Assembly (NCBI GenBank): GCA_937975655.1
Contig: CALJTZ010000050.1
Coordinates: forward strand, 1-16,317
Direction of reading: 5' to 3'
Source: an uncultured Synechococcus sp.
GTDB lineage: Bacteria; Cyanobacteriota; Cyanobacteriia; PCC-6307; Cyanobiaceae
DNA length: 16,317 nt
Within the stretch, counting starts at the first letter, position 1. Each line of letters opens with the position of its first letter. The notes beneath the pieces were generated by a model. That model saw only the letters and a program-made list of their open reading frames with translations, was not told the origin of the DNA and ran no database searches. Both the position numbers and the translations under genes were made by a program. This document shows positions 1 to 7,191 of this stretch, one piece after another.

Positions 1-938
1 CCACCGGGCGAGGTGCCCAAAATCATCGTGGCCGGGTGCAGCCCAGTGGCCCAGGCCAGCCACAAGCCAAAACCCACCGACAGCGCCATCATGACCAGGG
101 TGCCGATGGCGGCTGACGCCAGCCAGCGCGGCGCGGTGTGCACAAACTCGCGCTGAAAGCGCACCCCCAGGCTCACGCCGATGACCAGCTGCGCCGCATT
201 CGACAAAGCCGTGGGCACCGCCGACCAAGACACGCCCGACAAGGTCAGCGCCATCGATGCCAACAAAGCGCCCATGAACCAGGGGTTGGTGCGCTTGAGC
301 CAGGTCATGAGCAGGGCACCCGCTGCGGTGGCCAGCGCCAGCCACAGCAAGCCTGGCCAATGCGCCACTTGTGGCCCCGGCAATAAACGCGCATCGACCT
401 GCAGGCCCCAATGGGTTTGGGCCCACTGCATGGCAAACGGCACCGACACCACCACGATCACCAGCCGCACGCTGTGCGCGGCCGCCACCAGATCGGTGCG
501 TGCGCCGTGGCGCTCGGCCAGCAAGGTCATCTCGGACGCGCCGCCGATGGCGCTGGCAAAGTAGCTGGTAGCCCGCCAGGCCCCGGAAGGCAGGTGCGCA
601 AAATCGGCCGCATGCTGGCGCTGCAACCACAGGCCAAACAAGCCGCCCAGCGCCAGCGCCCAAAGCACGGCCAGCACAATCGCCCACCACAAACTGACCA
701 CCAGCGCGCTGACTTGCGGCGTGAAATACAGGCCCAAAGCCGCGCCAATGACCCATTGCCCGCCGTTGCGCAACAAGGCGGCACTGCGTGTGGGTGCGCC
801 CAGCACCGAAGCCACCGCCGTCGCCAGCAAAGGCCCCAGCATCCACGGAATGGGCGTGCGCAGCCAGACGCACAGCTCGGCAGCAGCCAGCGCCCACAAC
901 AAGGTCAGCGCCACACGGGTCAGTTCACGAAAATTCAT
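1..938 (-). CDS. AbrB-family membrane protein (PF05145), C-terminus cut by window edge
   Basis: This is an open minus-strand frame running off the window start, with about 312 codons visible. The start is ATG at 938, giving MNFRELTRVALTLLWALAAA. The protein is almost entirely hydrophobic, with repeated membrane helices. It carries motifs typical of the AbrB family (often misnamed 'ammonia monooxygenase'): PIPWMLGPLLAT near residues 28-39, SYFASAIGGASEMTLLAERH mid-protein, and GTSPGG at the window edge. The two halves resemble each other (PWMLGPLLAT and PWFMGALLAS), which fits the duplicated topology of this family. It is presumed to sit in the inner membrane; members have been linked to transport or regulation, but the substrate is unknown. 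The frame lacks a stop only because of the edge. An intrinsic terminator lies just before its start codon, and no Shine-Dalgarno is visible, so how it is transcribed is unclear. The family call is fairly sure; the function is not. Confidence 0.8.
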   Translation of the reverse strand, partial: MNFRELTRVALTLLWALAAAELCVWLRTPIPWMLGPLLATAVASVLGAPTRSAALLRNGGQWVIGAALGLYFTPQVSALVVSLWWAIVLAVLWALALGGLFGLWLQRQHAADFAHLPSGAWRATSYFASAIGGASEMTLLAERHGARTDLVAAAHSVRLVIVVVSVPFAMQWAQTHWGLQVDARLLPGPQVAHWPGLLWLALATAAGALLMTWLKRTNPWFMGALLASMALTLSGVSWSAVPTALSNAAQLVIGVSLGVRFQREFVHTAPRWLASAAIGTLVMMALSVGFGLWLAWATGLHPATMILGTSPG

Positions 939-944
939 CGGGTC

Positions 945-971
945 AAAAAAAGACCGCCCAAACGGGCGGTC
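945..971 (-). terminator. Intrinsic terminator downstream of the aminotransferase gene
   Basis: Read on the minus strand, an 8-bp perfect stem, GACCGCCC pairing with GGGCGGTC around a 4-base loop, is followed directly by seven T residues (plus-strand A at 945-951). It begins 25 bases past the aminotransferase stop. The T-run ends only 6 bases before the ATG of the next minus-strand gene, so it also acts as a barrier or attenuator in front of that gene. Confidence 0.9.
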
Positions 972-995
972 GGGTCGCAGTTACCAAAGAACCGA

Positions 996-2330
996 TCAGG
1001 CGTGACGGCGGATGCTGTCGGCCACGGTCTGCACGATCTGGTCGATGTGCGCGTCTTCCACGATGTAGGGCGGGCAAATGACGATGTTTTCACCGGCAGG
1101 GCGCACCCACACGCCTTTGTGGAAGCAGTCCATGAAGATGTCATACGCCCGCTTGCCGGGCGAGCCCGCGATGGAGGCCAGCTCCACCGCCCCGGCCAGG
1201 CCCAGCGTGCGGATGCCGATCACGTTGGGCAAGCCCTTGAGCGCGCTGTGCATGGCATTGCCCAACTTGATGCCTTGCTCACCCGCACGGGCAAACAGGT
1301 TTTCTTCTTTCATCAAGTCGAGCGTGGCAATGGCCGCTGCGCAAGCCACGGGGTGGCCCGAATAGGTGTAGCCGTGGAAAAACTCGATCGCATGCGCAGG
1401 CGAGTTGGCGTTCATCATCGCGTCGTAAATGAAGTCGCGGCAAATCACGCCGCCCAGCGGGATCACGCCGTTGGTCACCGCCTTGGCGAAGTTCAGCATG
1501 TCGGGCACCACGCCGTAGTAGTCGGCACCAAAGTTCACGCCCAGGCGGCCAAAGCCGGTGATGACCTCGTCAAAAATCAGCAAGATGCCGTGCTTGTCGC
1601 AAATCTCGCGCAGGCGCTTCACATAGCCTTGGGGCGGGATGTACCAACCCGCACTGCCCGCGATGGGCTCGACGATCACCGCCGCCACGTTGCTCGGGTC
1701 GTGCAACACCAGGATGCGGTTTTCCAGCTCCAGCAGCGGGTCTTCGGCCCACACGGGTTCTTCGTGGTGGATGTAGGCGTGGTTCACCGGGTCGTGGATG
1801 AAGCGCATGTGGTCCACACGCGGCAGCAGCTGTGCGCCATACACCTTGCGGTTGGCGGGCAGGCCGCCCACGCTCATGCCGCCAAAGTTCACGCCGTGGT
1901 AACCCTTTTCGCGGCCGATGAACACGTTGCGGTGGCCTTCGCCCCGGGCGCGGTGGTAGGCCAGCGCCACTTTCAGCGCGGTGTCGGCGGCTTCTGACCC
2001 CGAGTTGCAAAACAGCACCTTGTTGAGGTCACCCGGTGCCATGGCGGCGATCATCTCGGCGGCCTTGAAGGCCTTGTCGTTGCTGGCCTGAAAGGCCGTG
2101 GCGTAGTCCAACGTGTCCAGCTGCTTTTTGATGGCTTCGTTGATCGGCTTGCGGTTGTGGCCCGCGCCCACACACCACAGGCTGGAGATGCCGTCGATCA
2201 CCTTGCGGCCGTCGTGGGTGGTGAAGTGCATGCCCTCGGCGCCCACGAACACACGGGGATCGTTGCGGAAAGTGCGGTTGGGCGTGAAGGGCAACCACTG
2301 GTTGTCCATGTTGAAGTCGGTCTGGGCCAC
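996..2330 (-). CDS. Class III PLP aminotransferase, omega-amino acid (beta-alanine)-pyruvate type
   Basis: This 444-residue fold-type I, class III aminotransferase transfers an amino group from an omega-amino acid or amine (beta-alanine, GABA, putrescine-like) to an oxo acid such as pyruvate, using PLP in the cytosol. Visible motifs are the substrate-side FxxNSGSEA at 107-114, YHG at 144-146, FDEVITGFGR at 253-262 with Asp254 binding the PLP pyridine nitrogen, and FAKAVTNGVIPLGG at 281-294 with the Schiff-base Lys283. Length and motifs match the family. The start is GTG at 2330, supported by an AAAGGAG Shine-Dalgarno; an in-frame ATG at 2309 would shorten it by 7 residues. It is divergent from purU. 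Exact substrate cannot be told from sequence. Base use matches purU and the LysR gene. Confidence 0.9.
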   Translation of the reverse strand: MAQTDFNMDNQWLPFTPNRTFRNDPRVFVGAEGMHFTTHDGRKVIDGISSLWCVGAGHNRKPINEAIKKQLDTLDYATAFQASNDKAFKAAEMIAAMAPGDLNKVLFCNSGSEAADTALKVALAYHRARGEGHRNVFIGREKGYHGVNFGGMSVGGLPANRKVYGAQLLPRVDHMRFIHDPVNHAYIHHEEPVWAEDPLLELENRILVLHDPSNVAAVIVEPIAGSAGWYIPPQGYVKRLREICDKHGILLIFDEVITGFGRLGVNFGADYYGVVPDMLNFAKAVTNGVIPLGGVICRDFIYDAMMNANSPAHAIEFFHGYTYSGHPVACAAAIATLDLMKEENLFARAGEQGIKLGNAMHSALKGLPNVIGIRTLGLAGAVELASIAGSPGKRAYDIFMDCFHKGVWVRPAGENIVICPPYIVEDAHIDQIVQTVADSIRRHA

Positions 2331-2338
2331 GGCAAAAA

Positions 2339-2345
2339 CTCCTTT
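2339..2345 (-). promoter_or_regulatory. Ribosome binding site that fixes the GTG start of the aminotransferase
   Basis: The minus strand reads AAAGGAG, then 8 bases (TTTTTGCC), then GTG at 2330. This is the clearest Shine-Dalgarno in the window and argues for the GTG start over the internal ATG at 2309. Confidence 0.75.
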
Positions 2346-2431
2346 AGGCTGCGTTCAGCCCGCCAGTTTAAGGCCCCACACACCGCAAAGGCTCCCGGTT
2401 TGAGCCCGCAGGCGACAAGCCCCGCCCTCTC

Positions 2432-2437
2432 TACAAT
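2432..2437 (+). promoter_or_regulatory. Possible -10 element for purU
   Basis: TACAAT lies 62 bases before the purU ATG, in the 169-bp divergent gap between the aminotransferase and purU. No convincing -35 box is seen at 16-18 bases upstream. The rest of this gap shows no riboswitch or further hairpin that I can support. Confidence 0.35.
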
Positions 2438-2499
2438 AGAGCCCGTCCTGAACCCGCTGTGTCCAACCCTTTAGGGGCCCAGCACCACACCGCATTGCC

Positions 2500-3348
2500 A
2501 TGACCACGACTTACATCCTGACCCTCTCCTGCCCTGACCGCACCGGCATCGTGCATGCCGTGTCGGGTTTCCTGCTGGAGCGCGGCGGCAACATCGAAGA
2601 AGCGGCGCAGTACAACGACCACGACACCGGTCTGTTTTTCATGCGGGTGCAGTTTGCGTGCGACCAGATCGACGGCGTCAGCCTGAATGCGCAATGGTCG
2701 GCTTTTGCCCAGACCTTTGACATGAAGTGGGACCTGCACGCCACCACCCAGCCCATGCGCACCGTGCTCATGGTCAGCAAGGAAGGCCACTGCCTGAACG
2801 ACCTGCTGTTCCGCTGGAAGAGTGGCCTGCTGCCCCTGGACATCCGCGCCATCGTGAGCAACCACCGCGAGTTTTACCAACTGGCGGCCAGCTACAACGT
2901 GCCCTTTCACCACATCCCGGTGACCAAGGACAACAAGGCGCAGGCCGAAGCCCGCCAGTACGAAATCATCCAGGCCGAAGGTGCCGAACTGGTGGTGCTG
3001 GCGCGCTACATGCAAATCCTCTCCGACGACCTGTGCCGCAAACTGGCCGGTCGCGCCATCAACATCCACCACAGCTTTTTGCCCAGCTTCAAAGGCGCCA
3101 AGCCCTACTACCAGGCACACGACCGGGGTGTGAAGCTGATCGGTGCCACCGCCCACTATGTGACGGCCGACCTGGACGAAGGCCCGATCATCGAGCAGGA
3201 CGTGGCCCGCGTGGACCACAGCAAAACCGTCGAAGACCTGACCACCCTGGGCCGCGACACCGAAAGCCAAGTGCTGGCCCGCGCCGTGAAATGGCACAGC
3301 GAACACCGCGTGCTGATCAACGGCCACAAAACCGTGATCTTTAAATAA
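2500..3348 (+). CDS. purU: Formyltetrahydrofolate deformylase
   Basis: PurU hydrolyses 10-formyl-tetrahydrofolate to formate and tetrahydrofolate, balancing one-carbon pools and feeding formate to purine synthesis. The 282-residue protein has an N-terminal ACT domain (about 5-80; CPDRTGIVHAVSGFLLERGG opens it at 11-30) and a C-terminal formyltransferase fold (about 87-280). The catalytic triad is visible as Asn188, His190 (INIHHSFLPSFKGA) and Asp226 (DLDEGPI); the 38-residue spacing matches PurN/PurU. Length is normal. The start is the first ATG of the frame and begins the ACT strand MTTTYILTLS; no strong Shine-Dalgarno is seen. It is divergent from the aminotransferase and followed after 47 bases by a LysR gene on the same strand. 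Confidence 0.95.
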   Translation: MTTTYILTLSCPDRTGIVHAVSGFLLERGGNIEEAAQYNDHDTGLFFMRVQFACDQIDGVSLNAQWSAFAQTFDMKWDLHATTQPMRTVLMVSKEGHCLNDLLFRWKSGLLPLDIRAIVSNHREFYQLAASYNVPFHHIPVTKDNKAQAEARQYEIIQAEGAELVVLARYMQILSDDLCRKLAGRAINIHHSFLPSFKGAKPYYQAHDRGVKLIGATAHYVTADLDEGPIIEQDVARVDHSKTVEDLTTLGRDTESQVLARAVKWHSEHRVLINGHKTVIFK

Positions 3349-3395
3349 ATAACTTTGTGGGACAGATCTTCAGCGCTGCCCCCAACTGATCAACC

Positions 3396-4271
3396 ATGTC
3401 CGTCGCCTCCCGCATCCCACCCATCCAGTGCCTGTTGACCTTTGAGGCGCTGGCGCGTTTGCGCAGCGTGACGCAGGCGGCCGAAGAGTTGTGCGTGACA
3501 CCCAGTGCGGTGAGCCACCGCGTCAAGCAGCTGGAACAAATCATCGGCACCAAGCTGTTTGGCCGGGCCGACTTTTCGCTCACCACCGAGGGCATCGAAT
3601 ACCTGGCGCACGTGCGCGAAGGCCTGGTGTCGCTGCAACGCTTTCCCAGCGCCAGCAACACGCCCGGGCGCCGCAAGCTGCGCCTGGCGGTCACGCCGAC
3701 CTTTGCCCGCTCGGTGCTGATGCCGCGCCTGAAGCACTTTCTGGACGCCTACCCCGAGATCGACATCACCATGCAGGTCAGCATCCCGCTGCTGGACGTG
3801 GTGGCCGAAGATGCCGACCTGACCGTGCGCTTTGGCACCGGGCGCTATTCGGATGTGGAGCACGTCTGCCTGGCCAAGGACGAAGTCACGCCCCTGGCCT
3901 CGCCCGCCTGGCTGCGCGAGAACGGCCCCTTCACCAGCGTGGAAGACCTGCAAGGCCAGCCCCTGCTGCGCAGCCCGCTGGAGCCCTGGCGCACCTGGTT
4001 TGCCGCGCACGACCTCGACTGGCCCGAACCCATCGAAGGCTCGTCCTTCAACGACATCGGCCTGATGTGCGATGCCGCCGCCCAAGGCCTGGGGATCGGT
4101 CTGATCCGCACCAAGCTGGGCGCGCCCTGGCTGGAAAATGGCCAATTGGTTCGCCTGTTTGACCGCAGCGTACCCAGCCCCCACGCCCACTATCTGTGCT
4201 GGCGCACCGGCACCATGGAACGCTGGGAATGCGCCACCTTTGCTGACTGGCTCAAAAGCGCGCTGGCCTAA
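3396..4271 (+). CDS. LysR-family transcriptional regulator (GcvA-like)
   Basis: The 291-residue protein has an N-terminal winged helix-turn-helix at about 10-68 (LTFEALARLRSVTQAAEELC, then VTPSAVSHRVKQLEQIIGTKLFGR-type recognition helix and wing) and a C-terminal LysR effector-binding domain at about 93-290. GcvA-type features include RLAVTPTFARSVLMPRL and the ADLTVRFGTGRY segment. The start ATG gives a family-typical N-terminus (PPIQCLLTFEALAR). It is tandem with and just upstream of glcD (85-bp gap), so control of that gene is a reasonable guess. However, LysR genes usually sit divergent from their targets, and the effector is unknown. Confidence 0.9.
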   Translation: MSVASRIPPIQCLLTFEALARLRSVTQAAEELCVTPSAVSHRVKQLEQIIGTKLFGRADFSLTTEGIEYLAHVREGLVSLQRFPSASNTPGRRKLRLAVTPTFARSVLMPRLKHFLDAYPEIDITMQVSIPLLDVVAEDADLTVRFGTGRYSDVEHVCLAKDEVTPLASPAWLRENGPFTSVEDLQGQPLLRSPLEPWRTWFAAHDLDWPEPIEGSSFNDIGLMCDAAAQGLGIGLIRTKLGAPWLENGQLVRLFDRSVPSPHAHYLCWRTGTMERWECATFADWLKSALA

Positions 4272-4356
4272 ATTCACAAGCCCATCAAAGATTCTTCAGC
4301 CTCTTCAGCCGGGCTTGGGCTTACAGTGGAGTCCTTCTTTCAAGGTCTTGCCTGCC

Positions 4357-5877
4357 ATGAGTGCCAACACCCCTGCCGAAACCCGCGAACTGACCGCCAC
4401 CGAACGTGCCGAGCGCCAACGCGCCGTGGTGCAGGCCCTGGGCCGTGTGCTGCCGCAAGACGCCATCCTCTACACCCCCGAGGACACCACGCCCTATGAG
4501 TGCGACGGCCTGACCGCCTACCGCGAACGGCCTTTGGTGGTGGCCCTGCCCGAGACCGAAGCACAAGTGCAAGCCGTGCTCAAAACCTGCCACGCCCTGC
4601 AAGTGCCGGTGGTGGCACGCGGCGCGGGCACGGGCCTGTCGGGCGGTGCCATGCCGCACAAGCTGGGCGTGACGCTGTCGATGGCGCGCTTCAACCAGAT
4701 CAAAACCGTGGACCCGGTCAGCCGCACGGCCGTGGTGCAATGCGGCGTGCGCAACCTGGCCATCAGCGAAGCCGCGGCACCTTACGGCCTGTATTACGCG
4801 CCCGACCCGTCCAGCCAGATCGCCTGCACCATCGGCGGCAACGTGGCCGAAAACTCCGGTGGCGTGCACTGCCTCAAATACGGCGTGACCAGCAACCACG
4901 TGCTGGAGCTGGAGGTGGTGCTGCCCGACGGCACGATCACCACCCTGGGTGGCCAGCTGCCGGAGATGCCCGGGCTCGATCTGCGCGGGGTGTTCATCGG
5001 CAGTGAGGGCACCCTTGGCATTGCCACGGCCATCACCCTGCGGCTGCTGCGCGCCCCTGAAACCGTGGCGGTGCTGCTGGCGGATTTTGCCTCCATGGAG
5101 GCGGCCGGCGAGGCGGTGCGGCGGGTCACCGGCGCTGGGGTGCTGCCCGCTGGCATGGAAATGATGGACAGCCTCTGTATTCAGGCGGTGGACGACTACT
5201 TCGGGGTGGACGAGTACCCCCGCGATGCCGCCGCGGTGCTGCTGATCGAGCTGGATGGCCACGCCCTGGAGGTGAAGGATTCGGTGGAGCTGGCCAGCCG
5301 CCTCTGCCTGGAGGCGGGCGCCGGTGGGGTGCGCCAGGCCTGGACCGAGGAGGCCCGCACCCGCCTCTGGAAAGGTCGCAAATCCGCCATCACAGCTCTG
5401 GGGCGCCAGTACCCCAGCTACTACCTGCAGGATGGCGTTGTGCCACGCACCGCCCTGCCGGGGGTGCTGGCGGCCATCGAGCAGCTCAGTGGTGAGCACG
5501 GCCTGCCGGTGGCCAACGTGTTCCACGCGGGGGATGGCAACCTGCACCCGCTGATCCTCTACCGCGCCGGAGATCCCGGGGTGAACGATCGGGTGAAGGC
5601 CCTCGGCGGCGACATCCTGCGTCTCTGCCTGGAGGCCGGCGGCAGCATCAGTGGCGAACACGGGGTGGGCAGCGACAAGCGCTGCTACATGGACTGGATG
5701 TTCAGCCCCGACGACCTGGCCTGCATGCAGTTGGTGCGGCGCGCCTTCGATCCCGAGGGGCTGGCCAATCCCGGCAAGATCTTCCCCACACCCAAGAGCT
5801 GCGGGGAATCCCTGGGGCGTTTGGTGGAGTTGAAGGCCCAGGGTGCGGAGCTGCCTGAGGACGCCCTGGTCTTCTGA
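4357..5877 (+). CDS. glcD: Glycolate oxidase subunit GlcD (FAD-linked oxidase), apparent betaproteobacterial/cyanobacterial chimera
   Basis: GlcD is the FAD subunit that oxidises glycolate to glyoxylate (photorespiratory salvage in cyanobacteria, glycolate use in heterotrophs). The 506-residue frame has an FAD-binding (PCMH) domain at about 55-235, with RGAGTGLSGGAM at 88-99 and SSQIACTIGGNVAENSGGVH at 152-171. An FAD-oxidase C-terminal domain covers about 236-475, with NVFHAGDGNLHPLI at 387-400, GEHGVG at 433-438 and FDPEGLANPGK near 464-473. The start at 4357 is chosen because the frame upstream overlaps the LysR gene. The N-terminal third uses betaproteobacterial wording and codons; the rest is cyanobacterial in both. 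No glcE or glcF follows. The protein would look functional, but I think no single organism need carry it. Confidence 0.85.
   Translation: MSANTPAETRELTATERAERQRAVVQALGRVLPQDAILYTPEDTTPYECDGLTAYRERPLVVALPETEAQVQAVLKTCHALQVPVVARGAGTGLSGGAMPHKLGVTLSMARFNQIKTVDPVSRTAVVQCGVRNLAISEAAAPYGLYYAPDPSSQIACTIGGNVAENSGGVHCLKYGVTSNHVLELEVVLPDGTITTLGGQLPEMPGLDLRGVFIGSEGTLGIATAITLRLLRAPETVAVLLADFASMEAAGEAVRRVTGAGVLPAGMEMMDSLCIQAVDDYFGVDEYPRDAAAVLLIELDGHALEVKDSVELASRLCLEAGAGGVRQAWTEEARTRLWKGRKSAITALGRQYPSYYLQDGVVPRTALPGVLAAIEQLSGEHGLPVANVFHAGDGNLHPLILYRAGDPGVNDRVKALGGDILRLCLEAGGSISGEHGVGSDKRCYMDWMFSPDDLACMQLVRRAFDPEGLANPGKIFPTPKSCGESLGRLVELKAQGAELPEDALVF
4849..4908. other. Probable join between betaproteobacterial and cyanobacterial DNA inside glcD
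   Basis: In glcD before this point Gln is CAA 6 times and CAG 3 times; after it I count only CAG. Asp is GAC only before and often GAT after. Glu shifts from mostly GAA to mostly GAG. Gly codon GGG is absent before and first appears at 4972. The last left-type codon is GAA at 4849 and the first clear right-type run is GAG-CTG-GAG at 4906. The encoded stretch (residues 165-184) is among the most conserved of GlcD, which is where a false or homologous join is easiest. Flanking genes are all left-type on one side and cyanobacterial-type on the other. Confidence 0.75.
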
Positions 5878-5892
5878 GGGCCAGGCCCGTCG

Positions 5893-6726
5893 TCAGACCC
5901 AGTCGTCGTTGTTCGCGTTGTCGTCCTGCAAGGGCCAGGCCAGGTTCACCACCACGGGGGCATGGTCGCTTGGCTGCTCATTGCCGCGGGTGCGCTTGTG
6001 GATCACGCAGCCCGTGGCGCAGTCCATCAACTCGTCAGACAAATAAATGTGGTCGATGCGCCAGCCCTTGTCGCGGTCCCAGGCGCCGCTGCGGTAGTCC
6101 CACCAGCTCCAGTGACCGCTGTTGGGTTCGAACACGCGGAACACGTCGGTGAGGCGCCCGTTGAGGGCGGCCTGAAGGGCGGTGCGTTCAGGTTCGCTTG
6201 CCATGATCCCGCCGGTTTGGCGGTCGGGATCGGGCAGGTCGCGGGCTTCGGGGCCGATGTTGAAGTCGCCCAGCATGCAGAGGGGATCCCCCTGCTCCTC
6301 CTGGGCCGCCAGGTAACGCCGTAGGCAGGCCAGCCACTCCAGCTTGTAGGGGTATTTCTCGCTTTTGAGCGCGCTGCCATTGGGCACGTAGAGGTTCAGC
6401 ACCCGCACCCCGTCGATCAGGGCACTGATCACCCGCTTCTGCTCGCTCAGTCCAGGGGCTTCTGGGTCGTCCGGCAACAGGGCGTCGAAGCCGATCTGCA
6501 CGTCTTCTAGGGGGAGCCTGCTGAGGATGGCGACGCCGTTGTAGGCCTTCTGGCCGCTGATGGCCGTGGCGTAGCCCAGTTGCTCAAAGGCGGCCCGCGG
6601 AAACAGCTCATCGGTCACCTTGGTTTCCTGCAGGCAGAGCACCTCGGGTTGCTCCTCCTGCAGCCAGGCCAGCACCTGCTCCAGGCGGGTGCGCACCGAG
6701 TTCACGTTCCAGCTGGCAAGACGCAT
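5893..6726 (-). CDS. xth: Exodeoxyribonuclease III (AP endonuclease)
   Basis: ExoIII cuts DNA at abasic sites and removes 3' blocks in base-excision repair, in the cytosol, with Mg2+. The 277-residue protein begins MRLASWNVNSVR. Catalytic residues are seen as Asn7, Glu34 (LQETK), Tyr113, Asp154 and Asn156 (GDFNIGP), Asp225 (WRIDHIYLS) and the Asp254-His255 pair (SDHAPVVV). The ATG at 6726 is used because it places the family's first strand at residue 1; a longer frame upstream adds 22 residues unlike the family. Its stop lies 15 bases from the glcD stop, tail to tail. The Asp- and Asn-rich tail after the last strand is short and probably disordered. Confidence 0.95.
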   Translation of the reverse strand: MRLASWNVNSVRTRLEQVLAWLQEEQPEVLCLQETKVTDELFPRAAFEQLGYATAISGQKAYNGVAILSRLPLEDVQIGFDALLPDDPEAPGLSEQKRVISALIDGVRVLNLYVPNGSALKSEKYPYKLEWLACLRRYLAAQEEQGDPLCMLGDFNIGPEARDLPDPDRQTGGIMASEPERTALQAALNGRLTDVFRVFEPNSGHWSWWDYRSGAWDRDKGWRIDHIYLSDELMDCATGCVIHKRTRGNEQPSDHAPVVVNLAWPLQDDNANNDDWV

Positions 6727-6777
6727 TGCGGGGATCAAGGGGGGCAAGGCCGGCTGGGCGCAGCGCAGCAGTGTGCA

Positions 6778-6827
6778 GAAATGGTGCCCCACGGTGCACC
6801 ATTTCCAGAGGCGCCAGATGGGGCACC
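6778..6827 (+). repeat. Two overlapping, mutually exclusive inverted repeats
   Basis: GAAATGGTGC at 6778-6787 pairs perfectly with GCACCATTTC at 6796-6805 (8-base spacer). Separately, GGTGCCCCA at 6783-6791 pairs perfectly with TGGGGCACC at 6819-6827. The two stems share 6783-6787, so an RNA could form only one at a time. They lie in the divergent gap between xth and the small exported-protein gene, 5 to 35 bases before its possible starts. No T-run follows either stem. They could be an operator palindrome or a leader switch; the role is unproven. Confidence 0.6.
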
Positions 6828-6861
6828 TAGCATGGGCCTACGTCCAACACTTGCGCAGGCC

Positions 6862-7191
6862 ATGGATCGCCGCCTCGCCCAGTTCGCCGCCGCTGTTCTC
6901 GTGACTGTCGGGGCCGCCGAGCTGCTGGGCCAGGGTCCGGCCCGGGCCGATTACGGCGCTGGCATGTCCACCCAGGAACAGAAGTTCTACGACTACGGGC
7001 CCAGTGGCACCAACGGCACCCCCAAGGGCACCTCGATCCTCGATTCCGCCAATCCCCTGGATCTGATGAACAAGATCCGCAAGGGCACCGCCATGGACAA
7101 TGCCACCAACCCCACCGATGCGATCGATGCAGCCCTCAAGGAGCTGGACGTTCAGTCGTCGACTCCGGCGGCCGCGGTGAAGGCCCCCTGA
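6862..7191 (+). CDS. Small exported protein of unknown function, cyanobacterial type
   Basis: I do not recognise a named family. The 109-residue product begins MDRRLAQ and has a hydrophobic signal segment at about 5-25 with a likely cleavage site ARA/DYGAG after residue 29, so it is probably sent to the periplasm or thylakoid lumen. The mature part is polar, about 80 residues, with MSTQEQKFYDYGPSGTNGT and ILDSANPLDLMNKIRKGTAM segments and no Cys. An in-frame ATG at 6832 would add ten residues before the signal peptide; I prefer 6862 because the positive charges then sit right before the hydrophobic run. Its last 56 bases overlap the end of the convergent TPR gene. Confidence 0.65.
   Translation: MDRRLAQFAAAVLVTVGAAELLGQGPARADYGAGMSTQEQKFYDYGPSGTNGTPKGTSILDSANPLDLMNKIRKGTAMDNATNPTDAIDAALKELDVQSSTPAAAVKAP

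Noticed and set aside
411..1997. A 528-codon plus-strand open frame opposite the aminotransferase and AbrB-like genes
   Set aside because: It is His/Gln/Arg-rich with no domain and lies antisense to a gene with full catalytic motifs. Long antisense frames are common at this GC content.
2431..3327. A 298-codon minus-strand open frame opposite purU
   Set aside because: purU carries an intact ACT domain and catalytic triad on the plus strand; the antisense frame has no recognisable motif.
4272..4356. A promoter (TACAGT at 4322) and AAGCCC/GGGCTT inverted repeat before glcD
   Set aside because: No -35 at proper spacing, and the repeat arms are 27 bases apart with only 6 pairs; too weak to list as features.
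4321..5661. A 446-codon minus-strand open frame opposite glcD
   Set aside because: Antisense shadow with low-complexity His/Gly/Gln composition; it also spans the suspected join, which shows it is a by-product of codon bias.
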